Shown piece by piece: positions 1 through 12,416 of a stretch of DNA of 52,029 nt (its first letter is position 1; each line of letters begins with the position of its first letter). This DNA is from Parachlorella kessleri. Taxonomy: Eukaryota > Chlorophyta > Trebouxiophyceae > Chlorellales > Chlorellaceae. Under the pieces are notes generated by a model. The model was not told the DNA's origin. It saw only the letters and a program-made list of their open reading frames with translations, and made no database searches. Location: the NCBI GenBank assembly GCA_001598975.1, contig BBXU01000093.1, forward strand, positions 1 through 52,029, in the 5' to 3' direction. The position numbers and the translations under genes were made by a program.

Positions 1-3000
1 AAGGTCACGCCTATGTGGTAGTCCGGCTCACAGTAGGTGGGGTCCACCTCGGCCGCCAGCCGGAAGTGCTCGATGGCTGCGTCCCAGTTCTGGTAGCGCC
101 GCTCCAGGATGCCGCTGTTCAGCTGCACCTTGGCGCTGCGCCAACAAACCTGCGGGAGTATAGCTAATTTGTTGTTGTAACTAGTCTGCTGAACTTCCCC
201 CCGGTACCACACTCCTTCCACAGCACTCAAGCAGGGGTGCCATGTCACCTTTCCAGCCAACCTGCGGCATAGGAGATGCCACTGGAGTTGATGGGGCTCC
301 GCACTTCCACCCCCACTTGGAATGGCTGATCTTTAGTCTAGCCGCCAGTCAGTGTGGCAGGCAGGCACATGCACTGCTGACAGGCATTGCCGCACGCAGA
401 CGTGCCGTCGGCGGGTTGGCTGGAGCTGTGAGAGCCACCACCAGCACAAGAGCCTTCCGTCAAGTCAAGCTGCTGTGTGGGTGGCCAAGTTCTGAAAAAC
501 ACCAACCTTTTGGGCCGCCCGGAAGAGGCGCTCCTCATCGTACCAGTCCGCGTTGCGCACGACTGTTTTCAGGGTGAACAGGGTCACCACCGTTGCCAGC
601 AGCCCCGCAGCGGCCAGCGTCTGCGTATAAAATACCAGCATGTCTTCACGGGAAAACGTTTTCAAGTGATTTCCCACACAGTCAGGGCAAGCCGCAACCC
701 AGCATTAGCAATAGCTTCAGGCCGAGAGGCCGGCAGGTTTGGACGGTACATGAAAGCGGGTGTGAGTCCCACAGCAACATATACTTGACCATGGGTGTCC
801 GTGTGCCACTAGAGCACCGCTAGGGCTCACAACCTGTTCTCCCTCAGTTGCCCCCACCGCATCCCACGACAGCTGGAACTGCCTACACCCCATCGCACCT
901 TGCGTTCATACTTCCGCAAGCCGGCCCTGCCACTGAGCACTTTTTGGAGGCCCTGCTCCTGGAAGGCCTCCACCAGGGGCGCCAAGGGCGGGGCCAGCCA
1001 CTCAGCCACCAAAATGCAAAAGCCCACTGCAGCAGCGGCCACATCGGGTTGGCAAGCCTGTCTCAAACTCCCATTGAATGACGGACAAAGCCTCTGCAAG
1101 TACTCATTCAGGGTAACAGGGCACCGAAGGTTGCAGCTCTATCAAACGGTGCCAGCAGTGGCACTATTTGAACACTCTCGAGCACAGGCTGGAAGGTCCC
1201 CACAGCATGCCAGCTGCCTCCTTGCGCCCCCCTGCCCAAGGGGGGCACACCCCTATAAGCCCCGGATGAGCACTGTTCACACAGAAACGTGAGGGCGCAG
1301 TAGGTCCAGGTGGGCTCCAGCAAACAACAACAACCCCGGGCCCCCACCGGATGGGAAGTACATGAGCCGCTCCCCGATGAAGGTGCCCACATAGAAGAGC
1401 ACATTGGAGGCGGGAAAGTAGGGCGCCACCACCAGCCCAGTGAGCACAGCCAGGCGCCAACGCCTGGCATGCTCCTTGGGGCTCGGCTCGTCCTGCAGGG
1501 TGAGCGGTCAGGCACACCAGTCAGGCACAGTCAGCATTTGATGATGCCTTAAGGGTGGGTTGCGTCCAGCCTACGTGACGGGGGTGGCGAGCCTGGGAGA
1601 CATCCTGGGCAGCCAAACGAGCACCAGGTGCAGCGACTGGTGCGCACAGGCAGCCTCGGCAGCAGATTGCAGCCCCTAGCACCATAGCAGCGCCTCAGCA
1701 AGCCCACTGGCTGCCTATGGACTATTGAAATCGTGCCGCCACTGGTTGCACAGAGATGATCTGCCAGTACGCAGCTGCCACACCCTGTCTGCGCATCCAT
1801 ACCGGCCGCTTGCCGGCCCACTGGGCCAGCACCCTCCAGGGCTGCGCCAGCAGCAGGGTCGCCAGCAGCAGCAGGTAGACTGCCAGGGTGGCTGCGTTGC
1901 GGGGGTCCCGCAGGCTGGAGACGTAGTCTATGCACGCATAGGACCAGTCGGCGCTGAGCTGCGCTAGGGGAGTGAGGGGAGGGCAGGGGCGTGGGAGGCT
2001 GACTCTGTTGACATGTACTCTCTGAGCGGGGTGGGGTGTTGCAGGCAGGGTCAAACAGTCAATCACATGAAGCTTGAAACTTCCGTGGAATCTCCGGAAT
2101 CTGACGAGACTGCATGTCCTGACAGCCAGGAACGGGTGCTGGCTTGAAGCGCACGAGCAGGCGAACATGCCCGGCTTGCAGCCGGCACATGATGCTGCGG
2201 CATAAACCTAGATCGCATATGCTGGCAGTAGAGCTTCCTGGGTTCTATCGCCAGCAGCCCACCTGCGCTGGGGCCACCAGCAGGCCAAAGTAGCGGGCAT
2301 GCAGGTAGCCGGTGGTCAGCTTGCGCTCCAGGGAGGAAGGAGAGAATGGTATCGGATTCTCCACCTGAACGCAGCGCCAGCAAGCACCAAAAGTGTTGCC
2401 GAGTACGCGCACTGGCACACCCGCATGGCATAGCCGAGTGCCCTGCAGTTGTCTCTAGGTAGGAACGGGCTGCGCTCCGACATGCCGATATCATAATCTG
2501 CTGTGCAGGGCAAACCAAACCTGCTGCCTGGTAACACCAAGCCAACACCCGAACCGGAAAAAGATATTAGAGAAGGCAGCCCTGCACATGAAGTACACCT
2601 GCTGTTACAGCCATGCCATCAGCGCAATGCACCCGTACCAGGATTTTGCAGGAGCCCGAAGGAAGCACGACTCACCCGTCTGTAGATGCGAACCAGCTGA
2701 TCACCCGCTAGGAGTGACCGTGCCTTCACATAGATCACCAGCCCCACGGCTGTTGCCAGCAGACGCAGCAGCTTTAGGCCCAGGCCATGCTGGGCCCCCG
2801 CTGCGCCTGCTGAGGACCCCTGCAATGCCGCTGCTGCGCCTGCTGAGGCCCGCGCTGCTGTACTGACTGAGCCTTGCTGCTGCTGCTGCTGCTGCTTGCC
2901 CGCCCCGGGCCTGCTGCGGTGCCTGGAGGGCTGGGGGTATTCCCCCTTGTTGGCAGCTCTGCTTGGCTGGAAAGACATGGTCAGGGGGGCCACCAGCAAA

Positions 3001-5159
3001 TCATAGCACGCCATGGCTCCCATCTGCATCACACAGTACTCATACCCTGGGTGTAACATGGCCTCTCATGTGGGCCACCATGTCTCCTATCTGCATCACA
3101 CAATACCCATACCCTGGGTGTGACATAGCCTCTCATGTAGGCAACCTTGGCATTGCCCAGGACATGCAGCTGCCCCATGGGCCAGCTTGCCTACCAACAA
3201 CAGACATGCCTTCATCCAACACCACCCAGGCATTTGTGAAAGCCGACCTCACGGGTTGACCAGTGCATCAGCCGGGACTTACAATGGTTATGCCAATCTC
3301 CTTAGTCAGGGCTGCACACCAGCCCAGCGCCACCGCCACCGCCACATGGCCCCAGTGGGAAGCCAGGTCAGGCACCCTGCACACACGGTGATGTCTATGT
3401 CCAGGCAGGCTGCAAGTGTGTGTGTGTCGGTTGTCACACTTCCACCCTTTCATCCCGCCAGGATTTTGTGACCTGCCTCATTGCCCGGTGGCCACAGCAC
3501 CATGCTGAGCAGTAACACCATGCCTGCAACCGCTGACCCTAACCGCAATGCCGCAGCAGCACGCCATTACCTGCCGTCCGCGGCTTCCATGTAGCTCAGG
3601 AGCGCCAGTATAGACAGCGCAGCACAGAGCATCTCCGCATGACCCACTATGCCAGCCACTGCCTCTGTATGTACGGGGTGCACCTGCAGCCTTCAACAGC
3701 ACATCCCCGCACCTAACGCACGGCACACATTGTTGCAGGAGGTGCAGTCACTGTGTTAAACAGCCTGTGTTAAACAGCCAGGCACGGCGCCGTCATTGGG
3801 TGTAACTCGAGACGTAGCACCTCCACGATTCCAGCCAGCAGTGGATCAGGACCCAGGGCCTGGTGTGCAGAGGTAGGTGGCAAGCGCGCCAGGAGCTGTC
3901 GCGCAACGCAGTCAACATTCCACACTCCGCACTCCTGGACGGTCTCACTCACGGCGAACAGCAGGGCCGCGACAAAGGCCTCCGTCAGGTCTTGCAGGGT
4001 CCAGGGCACCGCTTGTGTGAAGTGCCTCCGGCGGGAGGCACAGAGCCGGAGGGCCAGCCTGGGACAGTGAGAGGGGCAACCACACCTCGGTTTAGCTGGC
4101 GTGGCACCAGCTCGCGGCCACCGTATTGTTGCTTCATGAAGCGCTTGCAGCTGTCCAGGGAGTACACGGACATTTATCATGCAAGCATGCATCGCAGCCG
4201 TCTTTCCCCAAGCCAGTCTCCCAGGAGGGGTGCTTGTGGGTGCATGCCTTGGACCACCCTCTGCTCACCTGAAGACAAGCACCGTGACTAACGAGTGGGC
4301 TGTCACATTAGACAAGTGAAACATGAGGGGGTCTAGTCCCCGACTATTGTCGTGCTTGCCCTCCGCCTCCAGCCGCTTCACATACTCTGCCCGAAGCTCT
4401 GCACGGTATTTAGGGTAAGAGGCTGACACCTCAGTAGCAAGGGTACCTCAGTTGCAGCGCGGGACATGCACAGCCTGTGGGCAGAAGAGTTTCACCATGC
4501 TGGGGTTCCAGTGTGCACGGGCGAGGTGTGGGAGGCACACACAGACGTCACAGTCACAGCATGGACCACGGGGAACAAGTCCTTGCACTGCACCGCGCTG
4601 TGTTGCACAGGCGACACACAGCGACCGTGGGGGCTGAGGGTCCTGACATACCTCTAAAGAAAAACTGGCCCACGATGCGCTGGACACGGAATGACAGTAC
4701 AGTGAAGGGACGGTATGACTTGTGGCTCATGGGGGATGAAAGGTCCTGGCCCCTGCACAGCTCTCAACCTAGTTGGTACCAGGTTAGCTGCAGCTGAGTG
4801 AAGGGAGCCGGGGCAACTAGCTGCCCACTGACACTGCAAAACCTTTAAAGTCCCGTCAAGCAGACAGGGTCCAAGACTTGCAGCAAGACGAGCTCACCAA
4901 AAGTCATTCCTGAAGAGCGCCACCAAAGGCTTGTTTGGGTCAGATACATCGCCATTTGAAATCTGCAGTTGCAGCCTGCCGGCTGCTCAGAGGCTGAGAA
5001 AACAGACCAAGCTTCTGCCTATCGCTGAGCCACCGTGAAGAGCCTCACCACTGCGAAGTTATCATCGAAAGTAAACTGAGCTGGCAGGGTGTTTAGATAG
5101 ACTGCGAAAGCAGTGCTCGCCAGCACAACGCCGGGCAGCAGGAGGGACGTAGGCTTCAT
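1..5159 (-). CDS. TMTC-like ER protein O-mannosyltransferase (DUF1736 plus TPR), 3' part outside window
   Basis: Fourteen exons (5159-5049, 4962-4898, 4752-4652, 4446-4269, 4058-3953, 3683-3571, 3376-3283, 3023-2676, 2364-2263, 1958-1803, 1492-1348, 1026-899, 620-507, 149-1) join with consistent phase at every junction, giving about 636 residues before the edge. TMTC proteins are multi-pass ER GT-C enzymes that transfer mannose from dolichol-phosphate-mannose to Ser/Thr. Seen: a hydrophobic N-terminus (MKPTSLLLPGVVLAS), an acidic pair in the first lumenal loop (TFDDNFAV), SHKSYRPFTVLSFR, HPVHTEAVAGIVGHAEML, TKEIGIT, ADWSYACI, and PYFPASNVLFYVGTFIGER followed by YFPSVGFCILVAE; then RNADWYDEERLF and the start of a TPR-like region. 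All are hallmarks of the family. A low-complexity Q/A/S insert (2676-3023 exon) interrupts the central loop. The start is the first ATG of a good signal-anchor exon. It shares a 355-bp upstream region with calnexin. Substrate and exact TMTC subtype cannot be told. Confidence 0.9.
2873..2897. repeat. CTG/CAG trinucleotide run (polyQ in the TMTC protein)
   Basis: Eight CTG units on the + strand read as a run of seven glutamines on the - strand inside the low-complexity loop of the TMTC exon 3023-2676. Such runs are common in green-algal proteins and are expected to vary in length. Confidence 0.8.
3015..3148. repeat. 67-bp tandem duplication carrying a duplicated splice acceptor
   Basis: Two adjacent units of 67 bp (about 3015-3081 and 3082-3148) share most bases, including CATCTGCATCACACA/TATCTGCATCACACA and CATACCCTGGGTGT. 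The unit covers the 3' splice site and first bases of the TMTC exon 3023-2676. A second acceptor-like TGATGCAG with exon-like sequence therefore lies 67 bp upstream in the transcript. Use of the upstream acceptor would shift the frame, because 67 is not a multiple of three. Confidence 0.75.
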
Positions 5160-5514
5160 CGAAACGACAATACTCGCTGCAGGTTTCTATGAGTCGGACG
5201 GTGGCAAAGAAACCTGCTGTACTAGCGGACCATGACTTTGCCGATGATGTCATTCAGGCAATAAATCATGGAATAAGTCACAACCACAAGTCTTTTGTAT
5301 GATCTTGTCATCACTGTTCGCCCATATGCACAACTTAGCATTGCGTGTGACCGTGGAGCCCCGCTGGACTTGCGCCTTGGGCAGGACAAACCGAGCAGTA
5401 CATAGTTCGGTCACTTGAGGCTTGATTTTCCCGCCCTGCTTGCCATAGCATTCAGGGCGCTCTCAGCCTCTCTTCAATCGTGTTCAGCCTCCAAGGATCA
5501 CGCTGAAGGGCAAA
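5160..5514. promoter_or_regulatory. shared divergent upstream region of the TMTC gene and calnexin
   Basis: Only 355 bp separate the ATG of the TMTC-like gene (-) from the ATG of calnexin (+), so both 5' UTRs and promoters must lie here. I see no clear TATA box and no convincing ER-stress element. Both products act in the ER lumen or membrane, so co-regulation is a reasonable inference but is not shown by the sequence. Confidence 0.55.
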
Positions 5515-8500
5515 ATGCGGTTGCTATGCTTGGTACTGTGCGTGGCGCTGGTGTGGGCCCATGAGCCTTTCCAGTCGCCCTCACACGTCTCTTCCTGGCA
5601 TGAAACCTTCGAGGGGGACTGGAAGTCTCGCTGGGTGCACTCAGAAGACTCAAAGTACAACGGAAGGTTCGAGGTCGAGGCTCCCAAGGGCCTGGAGGAC
5701 AAAGCACTGAAGGTGGGCCATCAAGCCAGTGATGATCAGGGGCGTAGAAACTGATCGGCCGCCTGGCTTGGCTTTACACCGCTTATCCTGCTGTTACAGG
5801 TTCCAAACAAGGCCCGGCACTACGGCATCTCTGCCCTGCTGGACACGCCTGTGGACCCGGCCGAGGGCCTCGTGCTTCAGGTTCGTCCTCTGGCCTACTT
5901 GACCGGGGCAGGTTGCTTTTTTCACATTTTCCGACAAGGTTGCAGTCGTGCCGCCAGAGCACCTGGGGTTGTCTCGTCCAGAACATTCGCACTGGGGTGA
6001 TAGCTCCCTGCCCGTGGCATTGCTGCCAAACCCCCACCCCAGCATCATTGTTTTTAACTGCGTTACATCACCTGCAGCACACTGTCAACCGACCAGAGTC
6101 ATTCTGGTGGGGGCCTGCCGTGGGGTGGCTTGCCTCCATACCTTGTGTGTATTCCCTGCAGTACGATGTCAAGCTATCAGAGGGCCTGTCCTGCGGCGGT
6201 GCCTATCTGAAGTTTTTGACGGCTGAGGAGGCCTTCACGCCCACAGGGCTGGCGGACAACACCGCGTACACTGTCATGTTTGGGCCTGACAAGTGTGGCG
6301 CTACCAACAAGGTGTGTGTCTCCAGCAGTGTTGCGAGTGAAACGGTGCAGTCTTAGACGTTGGGCCGGGGTGGGGCACCCCAGCAGCCAAAATGTGGCTT
6401 TGCGGGGATGTAGCACCCTGTCACAGCAAAAGGCTGGCTAGGGGGGTCGCCACCCCAACCAGACACTCCCAGGCTTGCCCGATGGCAGGTTGGCAGGAGC
6501 AGGGAGGGAGGGTCGTATTGCTACACAGAGTCCCTGCTTGGGAGTGGGTGGTGTTTTGGTTGATGAGACGCATGAACTCTTATGCTGCCCAGCCCTTTGG
6601 GCATTTGGCGGCGACACCCTGTCTGACTGGAATGGAGCGGCAATACACCCCCGCTTGGTTGCGTCCTTGCCATCGCAGGTGCACCTCATCCTGCGCCACA
6701 AGAACCCAAAGACTGGCACAATTGAGGAGAAGCACCTCAAGTACCCCCCCAGCGTGGAGACCGACAAGGTGTCTCACACCTACACCGCCATCCTCTACCC
6801 CGGCAACAACTCGTGAGTGTGCAGCTGCACCCTGGCAGGCAGGAGCTGGGCTTGGGTTGTTGGGCAGTCAGGGCCACATGCTGGGTTGTCGCGGCAGCAA
6901 AGCTGCCCCGTCCTGCTGCCTTGCTAGGGGCAGCTAGGGGCATGCTTGTGTTTTCAGGGTTAAACCGCTAAGCGGAAACCGCCACAGATATCCTCCGACC
7001 TGCTCGCTAGTAACTCAGAAGCAGAAGCTGACTCAACCAGGCTTGTCACAATCGCAAGGCCAGGTCAGGCCAGGCTGGCTGCGTCCATGCGGGTGTGCAT
7101 GCCACCCGGCTGCTGTGCCTGCTCTGCCCTGCAGCTATGCCGTCCTCATTGATGGGGAGGAGAAGAAGGCTGGCTCCCTGTTTGAGGACTTTGACCCCGC
7201 CTTCAACCCCCCCGAGGAGATTGACGACCCTGAGGACAGCAAGCCCTCTGACTGGGTTGATGAGGCCAAGTGAGTGGTGCACGGGGGGCCATGGCCAGGC
7301 ACAGGAGCTGAGCTGGGGTGCCCCTGCATACAAGCGGTGCTGTGGTGCTGTGGAGGGACCTTGGCCCGGCTGGTGAGTGAATCGCAGTTTTGGGGGCGTG
7401 CGAACATGGCTGTAGCAGCAGTTTGGTCATATGGGGTTTGAGGTAGGGAAGGTTCCCCCGTGTTTGTTCCATGGCTGCTCTGATTTTTGGGAGCGAAGCC
7501 CGAGGTAGGGGGTGGAGAAGGTTTTGCCACGCATTCCATATCGAGCTTATATATATGTGTTATGTACTGAACCCGGGAACTAGCTGGTTCAGGATCTCCG
7601 ACCCTGACGCGGTGAAGCCCGAGGACTGGGACGAGGATGCGCCCCGGGAGATCCCCGACGAGGATGCCGTCAAGCCCGAGGGGTGGCTGGATGAGGAGCC
7701 CCTGGAGGTTGACGACCCAGGTGGGTGCTTGTGCTGCCTTGCTGGCGGCTCCTGTGTTTTTCGGCTGCCCTACAAATCGTCACATTGAAGGCGCTGAGGG
7801 CGTCGGCTTTGTGTGTCGTCGGTGTAGAAAGGCGGGCTTGGAAGCTATTACATGGTCTGCTTCCGTGGGGAGTGTTGGGTGCCGCCAACCCTGAGGGCTG
7901 GCCGGAGGCAGGGGGGGTCACTGATGGCGAAGGACCCCCGCGGGTGTCTCTGCTGGGTGTGGCTTACGTGTTCGTAGTGTTTCCCTAGGTGCCCCCACCA
8001 CGAATGCCCCAGTAGGAAGTGCGACGTGGGGTGGGGGTGATGCCTGCTGTTGTGTTGGGCCTGGGAGATGTCGGGGGATGGGAGAGTAGCCCTGTCCCAC
8101 AAAAACACGCATTTGCGGTCAGATGGGGGGCACAAGTGGTGGAACCCTGGCGCTGGTAGCATGAGCTGCTCACTTGGCAGCCCCTCCCCTGTCAAACAGC
8201 ACCCAGCCAAGCCGGAAGTGTTGCTTCGCTGTTCGTCAGAGCAGGCACTGGGCCCCTTTGGCTGAATAGCGAGGCGGTGAGTGTCAGTGGGGGCAGTCTT
8301 GACGCATAGGGAGTTTTATGCTTTAGTGACATATATATGCAGCTTTGCGCTTGACGTCTGTACCTGTTGTCCTTGCTTACAGAGGCGACTAAGCCAGAGG
8401 ACTGGGATGACGAGGAGGATGGCGAGTGGGAAGCCCCCATGGTCGCAAACCCAAAGGTGGGCCAGCCACTTCTAGTCTGGGGCGGAGTTTTGTGTTTGTA

Positions 8501-11311
8501 TGGCCTGGGGCAGGTGTGCATGAGGCCAGCCGGGTACTTCCATCGCGACAAACCTGCCACAGCCGTGGGGCACTTGTTGTGCGTGGCACGGCGCCAAGGT
8601 GGTGTGCTTGCATGCGCGGCTGCTGAGCACGCTGCAGCGGCGTCTCACCTGGGCATCGGTCGGCCCGCCTGCCTGCGCTTCTGGGTGCTGCAGTGCAAGT
8701 CCGCCCCCGGCTGTGGCGAGTGGAAGCGCCCCAGCAAGAAGAACCCGGCCTACAAGGGCAAGTGGAGCGCGCCCCTCATTGACAACCCCGCCTACAAGGG
8801 CGTGTGGAAACCCCGCAAGATCCCCAACCCCGAGTACTTCAACGACGAGCACCCGCTGCAAAACATCGGCAAGGTGGGGTTACTTAGCTGCTGGAGTTGA
8901 CCCGCCACGCTGGCTCGTTGTCGCTACTGCCAGGGCACGTGCCAGCTGACGGCCAGCATGTAGATATGCAAGGCCAGCCATTCAGCATTCCTCTTACCAG
9001 CCTTTGAGGCTGCTCGGACAGCCAGCATCCGAGGTCTTTTCCCGTTTGGACAACATCAAAAAGCAAGGAGTGGGCAGCCAGCTCCTCGCATGCTGTTTGA
9101 CAAAGCGTGCTACAGGCTTGGGCGCCTGATCCGCAGGCCTATGTCAAACCCTGGGCTGTGTGGGGCCGCTGCCTTCTTGGCCAAGGCCATCTCATTGTGC
9201 ATCTTCTTAAGCAGTTGTGATTCTTGTGTTGTATGGTACCTGTAGGTGGGTGCTGCCGCCATCGAGATCTGGACGATGGACGAGGGCATCTACTTCGACA
9301 ACGTGTTGGTGGCCAGCGACCCCGCCGAGGCCGAGAAGCTGAGGGTGGACGTGTGGGGGCCCAAGCAGGCCGTGGAGGTGCGCTTTTTGCCACCGCTGCT
9401 TGTTGGTGCCTGATACAGAATGGTGTAGTGCCACCGTGCATCGAGAAGAGGAGGCCGTGGAGGTGCGCAGTCCCCCAGGCTACTGCTGCTGCTGCTCGTT
9501 GGTGCCGAGTACCGAGGATGGTGCGTGTTGCAGCTGGACGTCAAGAAACTTTACTCAACCGCGGGCCTGCGCAGAAGTGCCTCCCGCCTGCATCCGACGG
9601 TTGAGTCGCGTGTCAGGCTCAGCTCCCTGGACAATCCACTGCTGGTGTGGTGCAGAGGCAGCTGGACGAGGAGGAGCAGGTGAAGAAGGCCGCCGAGGAT
9701 GAGATGAAGAAGGCTGCCGAAGACAAGAAGGCGGCAAAGTCTGAGCAGGTGCGTGTGCACGCATGCCACCGCGTCTGCTGAGGTGTTGCCACCACAGTCA
9801 CTTGCTTTGTCGGCGGGTACATGGTGCAACTGTGGGTGCCATGTGTGCACAGGGCGCTGGATCCCGGGCCTGCAGCATGAAGAGCGCATAGGGGTGGACT
9901 GGTGCTCGAACGAGCAAGTCTGCTTGGGGACTCATGCCACCCAGGCTTAGTCCGTTGGTGCCTCCTCCTGCGCCCTTGCCCAGTGAGCCTTGGGGACGCC
10001 AGGCGCTGACCCTGCTTTGCCTGCTTCGCCCCCCTACCCGGCCTCCACCCTCACCTGCCCCTTCCTTTTCTACCTCCTCTCCCCCGCAGGCCAAGAAGCT
10101 GGTGAGCCTCATCTTTGACCAGCCTTTCCTGGAGCCGTACGCGGCCAAGCTGGCGCCCGTGAGGGCCGCGGTCGAGGCGCAGCCGCTGCTGCTGGCCTCG
10201 CCCCTGCTGCTCCTGCTGCCCGTGCTGCTGTCGCTGCGTGGCAAGAAGAGGAAGGTACGCAAGGGGGTGGCGGGCGGGGACGTCAGGGGTGTGGGGTGGC
10301 AGCATGGCAGCAGTGGACTTGGTCTTGTGGTCTTGTGAACTTGCAGGGATGCACTGACATCCTGCAGTGGTATGCTGGCGTACTTTCCCTCTCGAACCAG
10401 TGGGAAACGAGGTAGCCAGTGGTTACAGTGCACATGTGAATGGGGAGCGGCGCGAAGCCAGGCAGCAGCGTGACCTCTGCAGTGCTCAGTGATGCGGTGC
10501 CATCCACACTTGGCAGCTCGGCCTGGGGGCCCCAGCGTAGCAAGTCTTTAGAAGCACAAGCTCAGCTCAAGCGGCTCACAGGCATCTGGCACAGCTGTAA
10601 GATCCTCGTGCATGTACTGGGGCATGGCGTGCAGGTGGATGTGGTGGGCCAGGCCAAGAAGCAGGATGTGACCGCCGCTGACGACCAGCCGGCGGCGGTG
10701 GTGGAGGAGAAGAGGGCGGGCAGCAGCGCCGCGGCCGCGGCAAAGGCTGAAGGTGAGCGTGAGGGTAAGCAGCGCCATCGGGTAAAAATAAATCAAAGAT
10801 GCCATTAATTATGTTGGGTAAGCTGTGCCGCCGGGTACTTGGCTAAGGCTTAAGTGGGTGGGTGGGTCCATTGTTGCAAACGCTGACTGCTGTACTGTGA
10901 GTTTCCTTGTAGCTGTGATGGTCGGACAGGCAGGGGAAGACAGACAGGGGAAGGCAGGGAGCCTGCAGGGAGCCAGTGTGCTTATTGACAGTGGTACTGT
11001 AGGTTCTTTCGAGGTTGCTTGTAGGCGGTGGGGCTTGCTGTCGTTACCTCCGTTTGGCTTGCTGCTTTCATTCTGTAGTGAGGATGGGCTGACTCGCATA
11101 AAGTGCATGTGGCCTGGCTGGTTGTGGTGCGTCTTCAGATTTTGGGTGGCTTGGTAGTCTTCAAAGCTGAACGACAAACTGGGAGTGGGGTTCTAATGCT
11201 GCTCTCCCTGTCTGTGCGGCCACAGGAGAGATTGAGGAGGAGGAAGAGGAAGAAGAGGAGGAGGACGAGAAGCCTGCGGCAGCAGCCCGTAGGCGGGTGC
11301 GCAGGGAGTAG
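5515..11311 (+). CDS. CNX: calnexin (ER lectin chaperone)
   Basis: Thirteen exons (5515-5712, 5800-5880, 6162-6311, 6679-6812, 7135-7269, 7593-7720, 8383-8456, 8694-8873, 9246-9377, 9656-9748, 10090-10254, 10635-10752, 11226-11311) give 557 aa with phases agreeing throughout. Calnexin binds monoglucosylated N-glycans on folding glycoproteins in the ER. Domains seen: a signal peptide (about 1-15); a globular lectin domain with [11 protein letters not shown] and the Cys pair LSCGG/DKCGA; a P-domain (about 218-345) with tandem KPEDWDE-type repeats followed by GEWKRP/GKWSAP/GVWKPR repeats; a charged helix; one membrane segment (about 468-485, Leu-rich); and an acidic cytosolic tail with a long Glu run ending RRRVRRE. 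The membrane anchor separates it from calreticulin. The last exons of the tail are the least certain; a shorter exon starting at a nearby CAG near 10647 is possible. Confidence 0.95.
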
Positions 11312-11662
11312 GCCACGGCGCAGGCAGACTTCCTGAGCCTGCTTTATAATGTGATGACGTTAGATGGAGTTTGGCAGCCTGTGGCGGCCTGCAGGATTGT
11401 TTGCATGCAGCCTTGGTGCTGCTGCCGACTTTGATGATGTTTGGGACTCTAAAACTTAGTCAGGCTGTGGCGACCTGCGAGTCGGGTGCCCTGTCTTCGT
11501 ACCTCTTTGCACGCTGGTGAATGGTGTGCGGCTGGGCAGGCAGCGAGCGCCGTTGCATGCCAAAGTCGGGGGGCACCTTTAGTCTCTATGCTTGTCTGCA
11601 CTGTGCTCTACAGCAGGCAGGCCGGTTTGTGCACACACAGCTGTTGGATGTGTTGGCAAGTA

Positions 11663-11667
11663 TGTAA
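11663..11667 (+). promoter_or_regulatory. candidate polyadenylation signal (TGTAA) of calnexin
   Basis: TGTAA is the known poly(A) signal of chlorophycean algae. This one lies 352 nt downstream of the calnexin stop. The motif is short, so chance occurrence cannot be excluded. Confidence 0.35.
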
Positions 11668-11949
11668 GGCATGCGTGGGGCGGCACAATCGGGGGCAGGG
11701 CAGGTTTGGTAAAGCTACAGCATCGCGAGACAAGAAACTTGCTAACACGGGAGCAGACTTGCTGCGAGGTGTTGCTGCGAGGAATGGGTGGTGACTAGCT
11801 TGGGTGTCGGGGGCTGGTTGCAGGAGGGGAGGGGCGTGTTCACGCCCATACAGAACTCCAGCGCAGCTTACAGCCTAGCATCCTCCATCAATCTAGCACC
11901 ACCACCATGCAGGGCTGCCGCCATGTGCTCTCGCCCTTTGCACCGCAAG

Positions 11950-11954
11950 TTACA
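11950..11954 (-). promoter_or_regulatory. candidate polyadenylation signal (TGTAA) of the Sel1-repeat gene
   Basis: TTACA on the + strand is TGTAA on the - strand, about 460 nt past the stop at 12417. Another TGTAA overlaps the last codons of the gene itself (around 12426) and is too early to be the signal. Confidence 0.3.
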
Positions 11955-12416
11955 CTATCATGTACCCCCTTCAATGCTGCCATGTTAGTGCACGGCTTGG
12001 TCAAGGAAACGAGGGCTATACTGATGGAATGTCAAGCCTGAGGCTGTCACCAATTCCGACAAACTTCAGTTGTTATGACCTATATTGCCACCAGGTGCAG
12101 GTTGGAGGGCAGCCCCCAAGTTCACGGACCAGCCTTGTGGACGGCAATGACCAGACTCCTGGCAAGTCTCTGCCCTGAACAACCTAAAAAGTCCAACATG
12201 CACTAGTGGAAACTTTCAAGAAAGGAGTGGCTTGCGTGGCGACATGCCAGCTGATATAAAGCCTCCAGCTGTTGAGCCTCCTTGACGACACCAGCACAAC
12301 CATTGGGTGTCTATTAGCTAGAGACCTGCCATACACCTCTGCCTATTGAATGACTACCCCACCCCTCCAAAGAGTAGTAACATGTACCTATGGACACATA
12401 CCAGGCATCAGAGCAG

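Larger units (their letters stand above)
11312..12416. other. intergenic region between convergent calnexin and Sel1-repeat genes
   Basis: 1.1 kb with no supportable gene; it should hold the two 3' UTRs. A + strand TGTAA lies at 11663-11667 (352 nt after the calnexin stop) and a - strand TGTAA at 11954-11950 (about 460 nt after the Sel1-gene stop), so the two transcripts could end without overlapping. ORFs here have no recognisable domain. Confidence 0.6.
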
